Shown here: positions 43,832 through 52,053 of the stretch, piece after piece
How positions within the stretch are numbered: position 1 is the stretch's first letter
How the letters are laid out: every line of letters starts with the position of its first letter
Origin: Candidatus Melainabacteria bacterium
GTDB taxonomy: Bacteria; Cyanobacteriota; Vampirovibrionia; Obscuribacterales; Obscuribacteraceae
Reading direction: 5' to 3'
Length of the DNA stretch: 64,000 nt
NCBI GenBank assembly: GCA_003151275.1
Contig: PLXC01000118.1
Span: 16,725-80,724 of the forward strand
Notes under the pieces: generated by a model
Seen by the model: only the letters and a program-made list of their open reading frames with translations
The model's database searches: none
Told to the model about the DNA's origin: nothing
Position numbers and translations under genes: made by a program

Positions 43832-44044
43832 ATGAGTAAGAAAGCGTCAGAACATCACAAAAAAGCAGCTGAGCATCTTGAGAATGCTGCTAAGCATCAC
43901 AAGAAAGCTGCAGAGCAACATGACCAAGGCAATCATGAAAAGGCAGCCCATCATGCGCACACTGCCAAAGGTCATCACTTACATGCTGACAACGCCGCCA
44001 ATGAAGCAACAAAAGCGCATTGTGAAGACCATGGAAGCAAATAA
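43832..44044 (+). CDS. small His/Ala/Lys-rich helical protein
   Basis: 70 residues with 16 histidines: MSKKASEHHKKAAEHLENAA, then HHKKAAEQHDQG, and HAHTAKGHHLHADNAAN. The heptad-like AAEHxxxAAKHH pattern predicts a single amphipathic helix or helical pair; clustered His suggests metal or acid-stress binding. AGGAGG six bases before the ATG and a strong terminator downstream indicate a well-expressed single gene. No family name is known to me. Confidence 0.75.
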   Translation: MSKKASEHHKKAAEHLENAAKHHKKAAEQHDQGNHEKAAHHAHTAKGHHLHADNAANEATKAHCEDHGSK

Positions 44045-44075
44045 TTAAGAGCCCATAGCTGTTGAGTAGAATGAG

Positions 44076-44107
44076 AAAGAGTGCCACCTAGGCGCTCTTT
44101 TTCTTTT
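44076..44107 (+). terminator. intrinsic terminator after the His-rich gene
   Basis: AAAGAGTGCC (44076-44085) pairs with GGCGCTCTTT (44091-44100), ten pairs with one G-U, and is followed by TTCTTTTC. Confidence 0.8.
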
Positions 44108-44270
44108 CGAACTAGTCATTGTAGGCTCTCAGTTTCATAACGAAAAATATTTCGCAGAATCGTATTCGCCCACGATTTACTCAACAGGGTGAAACCAAAT
44201 GCTAGTTGTGGTTCTAGGTAACTGAATGAAGAGCGAGCAGCACTAGCTCGATTGTCAAAGTACCGATGAA

Positions 44271-45383
44271 CTAAGCGTATCGTCTGCCATCTTGTGTGTC
44301 GTCGTCTCCGCTGCGAGCCCACTTAGACATGTTGTTGGAAACATACGCCATGTAGCTGCGGGGATTGTTGCCGTCTGAGCCTGGCGCATAACGGTGAATA
44401 ATTTGCGCTAGGTCCTTTCCTCTATAGCTGTCGGAACTGAGCAGGCGCATCCAATCAGCGACACCTTCTTTGACGTTCTCGTAATGTTTGAAACCATGTC
44501 CGCCGGAACCGCGAATATTACCGAAACTATTGTTGCGAACTGCTGCGCCTTTGGTACCAAAAGTGGATTCTTGTCCGTACATCGCAAGCGCGAAAGCTGG
44601 ATTAATATGGTGCGCGACAGCTTGATCGTAGATGTAATTTCCTAATCCAGCTGCAGGTGAATGGTTTTCTCTCAGAACTTTATCAATTCCTTGAGCGCTG
44701 ATTGTTGGTGCTCCCCAAATTTGAGGATTTTCAGAACGGCGTGAACGGTCCAGCGTCGGATCGGAAGTATCGGCACCGCGGCGATCCTGGGTGCGATCTT
44801 GTGTTCGATCCTGTGTGCGCTCACGACCACCAGGTTGCAAATCGCGCTCTGTTACTTCACCTTGCGGGGCGCCCTGTGAATCGCCTTGTGGATCGCCTTG
44901 GCCTGATGATTGCTCACCTGAGCCGTGACGTCCACCTCTGTGATGTCCGCGACCATGATGCCCACGTCCATGGCGTCCGTGATGTCCATGCCCTCTGCCG
45001 GCGTGTCCACCTGTGCGTTCGGGAGCAGCTTCCGGACCCTGCTCAGATGGCTGTCGTCCTTCACGGTTGACGGTATCGTGCCCCTCTTTATCTACACCAA
45101 TATGAATATTGGGCAAGAATCCGTCAGCATGCAATTTTTTATCGATCTCGCCAACATCAGCTTTGTACTGAGCAAGATTGAAATTGCCATTCTGCATTGC
45201 GGCTTGACGCATCAGGCTGAGCTCATCGTGAAGCGCCTCAGTTCCCATGCCTTGGCTAATGCCCTGCTCGATTCTCCGAGCACCGGTCTCAAAAGGATTC
45301 TGCGGGCTGAACTGCGGAGCGTGGTATCCGTTGTTTCTACCCGGGTCTGGTGGGGGGATCGCGTCCGAATTGGTGCGACTCAT
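44271..45383 (-). CDS. glucosaminidase-domain protein with His/Gly-rich linker
   Basis: 370 residues, no signal peptide. Residues about 1-110 are helical, 120-160 are a His/Gly/Arg-rich stretch, and 180-210 carry RTQDRTQDRTQD repeats. Residues about 230-355 resemble a GH73-type glucosaminidase or lysozyme-like fold: GLGNYIYDQAVAHHINPAFALAMYGQESTFGTKGAAVRNNSFGNIRG, with the catalytic Glu in QEST and NSFGNIRG. It probably cuts peptidoglycan glycan chains. How it is exported without a signal peptide is unclear. Confidence 0.75.
   Translation of the reverse strand: MSRTNSDAIPPPDPGRNNGYHAPQFSPQNPFETGARRIEQGISQGMGTEALHDELSLMRQAAMQNGNFNLAQYKADVGEIDKKLHADGFLPNIHIGVDKEGHDTVNREGRQPSEQGPEAAPERTGGHAGRGHGHHGRHGRGHHGRGHHRGGRHGSGEQSSGQGDPQGDSQGAPQGEVTERDLQPGGRERTQDRTQDRTQDRRGADTSDPTLDRSRRSENPQIWGAPTISAQGIDKVLRENHSPAAGLGNYIYDQAVAHHINPAFALAMYGQESTFGTKGAAVRNNSFGNIRGSGGHGFKHYENVKEGVADWMRLLSSDSYRGKDLAQIIHRYAPGSDGNNPRSYMAYVSNNMSKWARSGDDDTQDGRRYA
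44783..44818 (-). repeat. three tandem 12-base repeats
   Basis: Three 12-base units encode RTQD three times in the glucosaminidase linker (44783-44794, 44795-44806, 44807-44818). Confidence 0.7.
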
Positions 45384-45483
45384 GGGGTGACCCTTTATAT
45401 ATTTACTAAATCTGACTCTAACAATTTATTTGAATAACCTTTCCGAGTTGTTACCAAATCAAGATTCGGTAGTACACAACACT

Positions 45484-46584
45484 CTAAACATCAAATTCGT
45501 TCAATTCCTGACCGAACGTCTCGCCATTCGCAAATTTTTCAAGCACAGCCGAGACGAACTCGTCGCAGGCACCCTGGGCAGCATCTCCACCATGATTGGT
45601 GGCAACCAGCACGGCAAACCGCTCAGTGGGCGCAATCCGCACATTGGCAAAGTTCATCGTGTTGCTTCCGTTGTGCGAGAGTACGAGCCCGTCCGCCCAG
45701 TCGCACTCCTTCAGGACCCAGCCACCCATGTAAGTGCCGCCGAAAGGGTCGGTGTGAAGGTGTTCGAAAGTCTCTGGTTTTAGTAAGGAATTGGGCTTTT
45801 CTCCTTTTTCCAAATGCATGATTGCAAACTTGGTCCAATCACCGATGCTGCAATGAACACCACCTCCCGGACAAATCGCAGCGGGGTTGTCGCTCATCGG
45901 ACCGGGATGAACAACGACGTAGTCGTCCTTTTCGAAAAAATGCTGCAGCGGCTGATCTAAAAGCCCTGGTGTCCCCATAGCACCAAATCCGGCTGTAGTC
46001 ATTCGCAATGGAGCGAACAATCGCTGAGTGATCAATTTCTCCCAGTCAATGTTTGTCACACGCTCAGAAATTGCACCAAGCAAGGCATAACCGGCGTTTG
46101 AGTAGACATAGGTATCGCCAGGAGTGGTTTCTGGTGTTTCAGAAAGCATTAGCTGGATAAACTTATAACGCTGTGTATTACTGGTACCAGAAAACTGGTG
46201 CATGTCCAAAAGAGACTTTCCCAACGGATGACTCCGGTTCGGCATGCCGCCTTTATGAGCCATTAGCATTTCGACTGTGAGGTCTTTAAAGCCAGGATTG
46301 ATGGTAAGCTCCGGGAAAATTTCCGAAACTCTCGTATGCCAATCCAAAAGTTTTTCTTCAATCAGCATGGCCACAAGTGTAGCCGTCATCGCTTTTGTGC
46401 AGGAACCGATGTGAAATTTGTCGTCAATAGTAACTGGAACGTTGCTCTCAATTGTGCGGTAACCAGAACAAGCGCTTGTTACTGTCGATCCTTGCATCAC
46501 CACAGAACAAGCCATTCCTGATAGTTGATTATTTTCTCGAATTTTGTCCAGAACAATTTTAAATTGGGAAATATCGCTGCTCAA
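45484..46584 (-). CDS. class C beta-lactamase-related serine hydrolase
   Basis: 366 residues. FHIGSCTKAMTATLVAMLIEE has the SxxK motif (nucleophile Ser and Lys), VYSNAGYALLGAI the YxN motif, and LSHNGSNTMNFANVRIAP the third HxG motif. These esterases and peptidases usually cleave D-Ala peptides, lactones or esters. There is no signal peptide, so it is cytoplasmic or exported otherwise. It lies 35 bases upstream of the kinase genes' 3' end on the same strand. The substrate is not predictable. Confidence 0.87.
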   Translation of the reverse strand: MSSDISQFKIVLDKIRENNQLSGMACSVVMQGSTVTSACSGYRTIESNVPVTIDDKFHIGSCTKAMTATLVAMLIEEKLLDWHTRVSEIFPELTINPGFKDLTVEMLMAHKGGMPNRSHPLGKSLLDMHQFSGTSNTQRYKFIQLMLSETPETTPGDTYVYSNAGYALLGAISERVTNIDWEKLITQRLFAPLRMTTAGFGAMGTPGLLDQPLQHFFEKDDYVVVHPGPMSDNPAAICPGGGVHCSIGDWTKFAIMHLEKGEKPNSLLKPETFEHLHTDPFGGTYMGGWVLKECDWADGLVLSHNGSNTMNFANVRIAPTERFAVLVATNHGGDAAQGACDEFVSAVLEKFANGETFGQELNEFDV

Positions 46585-46619
46585 GAATCGACTCCTTCAT
46601 TTTGTAATATCAACTGCAT

Positions 46620-48449
46620 CTAAACGTTTTTGAGATTGGGAAGTTGCAACCAAATAGAAGTGCCACCATTTGCTGCTGGATTCGCACCACATGAGCCACC
46701 ATGCTGCAACGCAATCGCTCGCGACAAAGTCAATCCCAAGCCAAGTGATCTCGAAAGAGACGGCAACTCCACCTGCTGAAAGGGCTCGAAGATAAACTGC
46801 AACTTTTCACGAGGAATGGCCAGACTGCGAGTATTCAAACAGATGGTAACAGCTTCGTCGCTCAACATCGAATCAACCACAACATCAATTGTTTCGCCTT
46901 CCGAACAAAGTCGCAGCATACAGGTTAACATTTTCGAAATCGCCTGTCTGAGCCGTTCTCTATCAGCCACTACATCAACCTCACAGCCTTCAAACATCAC
47001 GGCAACGTTCATCATTTCCGCGAGGCTGCAGACTGAATCCAGCGCTGAATCGATCACGTCTTCCAAAGAAACCTTCGCCTTCGCCATCTCCAATTTGCCT
47101 GCCTCAAGTTTTTCCAAATCAAGCAACTCATTGATCAGCATGATTAATTGATCGACCTGTCCCTCAGCACGACTAGCCTCATTAATCGCTTTACTCTCGA
47201 TTTGTCCATACACTCCCATCGGCAACAGTTGCAAAAAACCCGCAACAGAAGTCAAAGGTGTCCTAAGTTCGTGGCTGACCATAGCCACAAAAGCTTGTCG
47301 CATTTTTTCGACTTCATGCCTTTCGCTGACATCAACAACGATAGCCAGTCGTCTTGATATTGTGCTCAACGATACGTCAACTACAGCAAACTCAACGAAG
47401 AGCTCCCTACGATCCTTTTTGTGAGCGATTAACTCAACGACACCTTGAATAGCAGTGGTACCAGTCAACGGAACTCCTTTGGCACCACTGGTCGAAAAAT
47501 GACTGGAGAGACGTGAACCTACCAGAGCTCCATTCTCGTAATCCAAAAGTTTTTCCAACATAGGATTTGCGTACTCAATCTTTTCTTCATCGGCGATGAT
47601 CATGAGACCAATGGGCATCTGGTCTATCATCGCGCGAATCTGCTCTTCATTGGCTCTAATAAGGTCCTCTTCGCCTCGGAGAGAACTAGACATCTCATGA
47701 AACGCTCTGTCCAACAAAGCTATTTCATCTGTTCCCGGAAGAGGCGAACGCAAAGTTGAGCGTTGTCGCAATCTGTCTGAATTGTCTACAACAACAGCCA
47801 GTCGGGAGGTGATGCTGCGAACAAAAAATAAAGCCAGCATTACTGCAGCAAATATATTAATAGCCAACGCTCCCATTAACAGCCGTCCTAAGCAGTCACG
47901 TTGAAATTTCATCGCCGCTGGACCTTCGCTTTCAATTTTCTTTTCAGTTTTGAGGAAATCAATGAAATCGTGCACTAAGGGTTCCATTCGCGCCTGCATT
48001 TTCGCTTGAATTTTGATCGCATATCGCATCGCTACCAGTGCAGGCTCTGTATCGCTGACATGCCTCATTTTGTCCAATACAGCCAGCGAGACAGTGCAGT
48101 TATCGTCAATTTTCTTAAGCAGGTTTAGCTGGTTCGGGTCAGAAATAAGCTGCTCTTTAAGCCAAGCAATATCTTTCGGAATGTTATCTCTGGCAATTTC
48201 GTAATTATGTAAACTAGTGGGATCATGTGAGGAAGTATACTTGGCAACAGTGGTTCCCGCTTCATACAGAGAGTGTAGGAGAAGATTGGTTCTAGAGATG
48301 ATCGCTTTCGCCTTTTGCTGTTTGGTGGATTCGTCTTCGGCTCTACTGAGGAGCCAGGCGTAACAACCCACAAATAAGAGTTCAAGGAGCAGCAGGATAG
48401 CTACTAGAAACAGTCCTTTGAAACTTAGTTTACTAGTGGAAAAGTTCAC
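46620..48449 (-). CDS. sensor histidine kinase with intact phospho-His but degenerate ATP site
   Basis: 609 residues from a GTG that shares GTGA with the stop of the upstream kinase. TM1 near 14-34, a periplasmic helical domain, TM2 near 195-215, HAMP, then PAS (about 270-375). The dimerisation domain has FVAMVSHELRTPLTSVAGFL with His393. The catalytic domain is damaged: the N box reads KMLTCMLRL where NLLSNAIKF is usual, and the G1 box reads CLNTRSLAIP instead of DxGxGI. The G2 region GLGLGLTLSRAIALQHGG remains. It probably cannot bind ATP well and may be phosphorylated by a partner. Confidence 0.9.
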   Translation of the reverse strand: MNFSTSKLSFKGLFLVAILLLLELLFVGCYAWLLSRAEDESTKQQKAKAIISRTNLLLHSLYEAGTTVAKYTSSHDPTSLHNYEIARDNIPKDIAWLKEQLISDPNQLNLLKKIDDNCTVSLAVLDKMRHVSDTEPALVAMRYAIKIQAKMQARMEPLVHDFIDFLKTEKKIESEGPAAMKFQRDCLGRLLMGALAINIFAAVMLALFFVRSITSRLAVVVDNSDRLRQRSTLRSPLPGTDEIALLDRAFHEMSSSLRGEEDLIRANEEQIRAMIDQMPIGLMIIADEEKIEYANPMLEKLLDYENGALVGSRLSSHFSTSGAKGVPLTGTTAIQGVVELIAHKKDRRELFVEFAVVDVSLSTISRRLAIVVDVSERHEVEKMRQAFVAMVSHELRTPLTSVAGFLQLLPMGVYGQIESKAINEASRAEGQVDQLIMLINELLDLEKLEAGKLEMAKAKVSLEDVIDSALDSVCSLAEMMNVAVMFEGCEVDVVADRERLRQAISKMLTCMLRLCSEGETIDVVVDSMLSDEAVTICLNTRSLAIPREKLQFIFEPFQQVELPSLSRSLGLGLTLSRAIALQHGGSCGANPAANGGTSIWLQLPNLKNV

Positions 48450-50428
48450 GACTCCACCGACCCGGTGCAGGGCAATTTAAACCAGAACACGCTGCCTTTA
48501 CCGACTTCACTTGTCACCCCTATCTGCCCACCATGCGCTTCGACGATAGATTTGCAAATGGTCAGCCCCAGCCCGGTGCCGCCTTTCTTTTCGGAATCAT
48601 CACCTTCTATCTGTCGATACGCTTCGAATATAGCGTCCGCTTGTGACAGTGGAATACCTGGACCACGATCGATAACACCAATTTCCACATGCGAAAGAGA
48701 CTGCCTTACAGCAACACTGACAAGCGAATTCGCGGGAGAAAACTTTATTGCGTTGGACAGCAGGTTGACTAAAACTTGAACGATGCGATTTTCATCGGCC
48801 CGTAGTTCCAAATGAGTGCTGGCTACTTCCAGTTGCACTGCGTGCTTTTGAGCAAACATGGAGACGGCATTTACAGAGCGTTCAAATATTGAGGATAATT
48901 GAACAATCGTTGGATCTATTTCAATTTTGCCTGATTCAAGTTTTTCTAAGTCAAAAAGATCATTGAGCAGCACGATCAATCGTTCAATATTTTGCTGCAT
49001 CGCTATACTCGTAGCGGTTCCTTGTGGCGAAATCAAACCTAAAGAACCATCCCCAAATTTTGTCAAAAAAGAAGATACCTTAGTGAGAGGTTCTTTGAGT
49101 TCGGATCGCACCATGAAGACAAAATCCTGTCTCATCTTTTTGAGCTGATACTTCTCTGTGGCATCCATAATCATCACTAAAATCTTCGACTCTCCCGCCA
49201 TCTGAATTTCCGCCATCATAAAATCAACGGGAAGATCTAGCCCATCTTTGTCTAAAGCGGTCAGTTCCACGGCTTGATTGAAAGCCGCTTGGGACTGTTG
49301 AGAGTGTGGTGCCCCCTCAACGATCGCTTGACCAGGAGCGAATAATTTTGTTAATCGTTTGCCTAGAAGTTGGTGGGCCTCATACCTAAAAATTGATTCA
49401 ACACTGGCGTTGATAAATTCGATCGCGCCATTGGTATCGAGCAAAACTATGCCCACTGGAAGATTTTCGATCAGAGCTCTAATTCTCTCCTCGCCAGCTT
49501 TAAGCACTTTCATTTCTTGGCGAAGAGTTTCTGCTGTCTCATGAAAGACAGCGTCAACTCCAGCGATCTCATCATTACCGATGAGGCGCGGAATTAGCTG
49601 ACGTCCATCCTTTAGTCTGACTGTGTTTTCTGTCAGAATATCAAGTCGTGCAGTAATGCGGCTTACAAACAGATAAGCGATCAGCAAAACCGCCATCAAA
49701 TTGGCAATTAGCCCAGCCACCAAAACTTTTTCTGTCAGTTGTCTTTTTAGTCGCTCCTTTTCAGGTGCATCATTGTCTACGTTACTACTTATCGCCACCA
49801 GAGCAGGAATGTCTATCAGTAATTGGTTGACCAGCGGTTGGATTGCCTCACGTTTTTTGTCCCAAGCTTGTCGCTCTTCGGGCTGAGCTAAAGTGGGCGT
49901 ACTTTTCTGAATGTCGTTTATCACCGGCAAGCAAATAGCGATTTCCTTTTCAATTTTTTCTACGAGAGCTTTCGCCTCAGCGTTGTCAATGAAGGCTTTT
50001 TTGAGCCAAGTGATGATTTCAGTCACGTCATCTGTTGAGGCTGCTGACGAATCTGTCGGACCAAATTGCAAGCTCCTGGCGTAGCGACCAATCGCATCAC
50101 CTCTGTCATAAATGATCAGGGAAAGTCGGTCAGCTTTGGCGCTTATTTCACAGGCGCGCTCCTGTCGTGTCCCCTCAGCTTCGGCCTGCAACAAGAGCCA
50201 GGCCAATCTGCCGATAAATCCACTTTCGCAGAGCAAAAAAATGGCGACCAACAACATTCCCTGCATGGCAAGGCCTAACGAATAATGCTTGGATCGGATC
50301 GCAGAAGTCAATGGATAATTAGGATAGAAGGGTAGGTGAACGACCGGGTAGTGCTTTACGGACCAGCTAGACGAGTATAGCGCGGGGACCGAGCGGCGAC
50401 TGAGGAAGGCCAAAGCCGGGTAGATCAA
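48446..50428 (-). CDS. sensor kinase with intact ATP site but no phospho-accepting His
   Basis: 660 residues as drawn; the true start may be later, since the TM1 that aligns with the neighbour kinase begins near residue 55. Two TMs, HAMP, a PAS domain, then MRQDFVFMVRSELKEPLTKVSSFL: where HELRTP is usual this reads SELKEP, with Ser442 in place of the His. The ATP domain is intact: VLVNLLSNAIKFSP (N), VIDRGPGIPL (G1), FEAYRQIE (F), GGTGLGLTICKSIVEAHGG (G2). It resembles its downstream neighbour in layout, so they arose by duplication. Divergent from the RR-kinase fusion with a 38-base gap. Confidence 0.88.
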   Translation of the reverse strand: MIYPALAFLSRRSVPALYSSSWSVKHYPVVHLPFYPNYPLTSAIRSKHYSLGLAMQGMLLVAIFLLCESGFIGRLAWLLLQAEAEGTRQERACEISAKADRLSLIIYDRGDAIGRYARSLQFGPTDSSAASTDDVTEIITWLKKAFIDNAEAKALVEKIEKEIAICLPVINDIQKSTPTLAQPEERQAWDKKREAIQPLVNQLLIDIPALVAISSNVDNDAPEKERLKRQLTEKVLVAGLIANLMAVLLIAYLFVSRITARLDILTENTVRLKDGRQLIPRLIGNDEIAGVDAVFHETAETLRQEMKVLKAGEERIRALIENLPVGIVLLDTNGAIEFINASVESIFRYEAHQLLGKRLTKLFAPGQAIVEGAPHSQQSQAAFNQAVELTALDKDGLDLPVDFMMAEIQMAGESKILVMIMDATEKYQLKKMRQDFVFMVRSELKEPLTKVSSFLTKFGDGSLGLISPQGTATSIAMQQNIERLIVLLNDLFDLEKLESGKIEIDPTIVQLSSIFERSVNAVSMFAQKHAVQLEVASTHLELRADENRIVQVLVNLLSNAIKFSPANSLVSVAVRQSLSHVEIGVIDRGPGIPLSQADAIFEAYRQIEGDDSEKKGGTGLGLTICKSIVEAHGGQIGVTSEVGKGSVFWFKLPCTGSVES

Positions 50429-50466
50429 CTAGGTGGGTGACACGCTGCCGCCTTCTAAGGAGACTC

Positions 50467-52053
50467 GTGGCAAACATAGTGATGGTCGAAGATGATATCG
50501 GTCTTGCCCAAGTGGTTAGGAGCTATCTTGAGTACGAAAGCCATGTGGTTACGTCTATCCACGACGGTCTCGAAGCTCAGAATTTTATTCTAGCCAACCA
50601 GGCAGATTTGATCATATTGGATTGGGATTTGCCCGGGCTGAGCGGCATTGAAATTCTGAGAGACTACAGGGCCTTTGGCGGCCAATGTCCCGTAATTATG
50701 TTGACTGGGCATCAAGCTGTTGAGCATAAAGAGCAGGGCTTTGAAGATGGCGCGGACGACTATTTAACCAAGCCGTTTAATCTCAAAGAACTGGGCGCAC
50801 GAGTGAAGGGACTGCTGCGCCGTTCTCAGGCTGTCGTGGGTAATATAGTCACTGTCGGTGATATCGTTGTTGATCTGGACACAAGCAAGGTACTCAAGAG
50901 TGGACGCGCTGTTCCGCTCGTACCGAGGGAGTTTCAGCTACTTGCCTATTTGGTCAAAAATCGCAAAGAAACGCCGACAAGCGAGGAATTGCAAACTAAC
51001 GTTTGGTCAAGTGAAGCCGAAATGACACCAGAGGCTTTTTACACTGTAGTGCGCAGAGTGGCGAAAAAATTAGACCCTGATGGGCGCATGCTGCGCATTG
51101 ACGGGATCATGAATACACTTGAATTCAAGGCAATAAGCAGCAGCAGCTTGAGTATGTCAGGAACAGAGAGCGCCGCCACCATAAACAGTGACGCAGGGGA
51201 TCCGATGATCGGCCGTGTCTTGGATAACAAATACGAAATAATCAAAGCCATCGGTGGTGGTGCCTCAGGTCAGGTATACAAAGGCAAGCACAAAATGATG
51301 AACGTGATTGTCGCAGTCAAAGTCCTGGCACCACAACTCAGTACACAACCAGAATTAGTTAGACGCTTTGAACGAGAGGCTAGAGCGGCGGGTTTGCTGA
51401 GCCACAAGAATGTGCTGGTTGTGCACGATTTAGGACTGACTGAAGAATTACAACCTTATATGGTTATGGAGTATCTAAATGGCTTCAGCTTGGCTGAACT
51501 GCTTGAACAAAATGGCAAGTTAGCAGTTAGAGACAGCATCGAAATCATTTCCCAAGTATGCCAGGGCATGGGGAAAGCTCACGAAGAAGGGCTAGTGCAC
51601 CGAGATCTTAAACCTGGAAACATAATGCTTGTGGCGGAAGGCGACCACACTTTCACGGTAAAAATTGTTGATTTCGGATTGGCCAAATTGATACGACCTG
51701 AAGAGAATGAAAATCTGACTCGAACGGGATCTATGATTGGCACACCCTCGTACATGAGCCCAGAACAATGCCGCTCAGAACCGACAGATCATCGCTGCGA
51801 CATCTACGCAATCGGTTGCATGTTCTACGAAATGCTTACCGGCACAAAACCATTCGTCGCCTCAAACATAATCGAGATTTACATAAAGCACGCTCAAGAT
51901 CCTCCCCCTCCTCTCGTCTTAGACGAAGTTAGTCCAGAAATGGTTAGTCGATTACAACAAATTGTGCACCACTGTCTGGAAAAGAACAGGGAAGATCGCT
52001 ATCAGTCTACAGAACAATTGCTTGCAGATTTATCGGCTCTATCAGCACTATAA
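50467..52053 (+). CDS. response regulator / winged helix / Ser-Thr protein kinase fusion
   Basis: The start is GTG 50467 (MANIVMVEDDIGLAQ), with AAGGAG four bases upstream; the frame runs ten codons further back. 528 residues. Receiver 1-118: VMVEDD, Asp52 in ILDWDLPG, MLTGH, TKPFN. OmpR-type winged helix about 125-225: VPREFQLLAYLVKNRKETPTSEELQTNVW. Kinase about 255-525: IGGGASGQVYKG, Lys285 in VAVKV, HRDLKPGN (Asp380), VDFGLA (Asp402), GTPSYMSPEQ, DIYAIGCMFYEMLTG. All catalytic residues are present. It is divergent from the kinase pair, the likely input. Confidence 0.9.
   Translation: MANIVMVEDDIGLAQVVRSYLEYESHVVTSIHDGLEAQNFILANQADLIILDWDLPGLSGIEILRDYRAFGGQCPVIMLTGHQAVEHKEQGFEDGADDYLTKPFNLKELGARVKGLLRRSQAVVGNIVTVGDIVVDLDTSKVLKSGRAVPLVPREFQLLAYLVKNRKETPTSEELQTNVWSSEAEMTPEAFYTVVRRVAKKLDPDGRMLRIDGIMNTLEFKAISSSSLSMSGTESAATINSDAGDPMIGRVLDNKYEIIKAIGGGASGQVYKGKHKMMNVIVAVKVLAPQLSTQPELVRRFEREARAAGLLSHKNVLVVHDLGLTEELQPYMVMEYLNGFSLAELLEQNGKLAVRDSIEIISQVCQGMGKAHEEGLVHRDLKPGNIMLVAEGDHTFTVKIVDFGLAKLIRPEENENLTRTGSMIGTPSYMSPEQCRSEPTDHRCDIYAIGCMFYEMLTGTKPFVASNIIEIYIKHAQDPPPPLVLDEVSPEMVSRLQQIVHHCLEKNREDRYQSTEQLLADLSALSAL

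Noticed and set aside
44702..45070. Plus-strand frame of 122 residues
   Set aside because: It is a shadow of the His/Gly-rich linker of the glucosaminidase gene.
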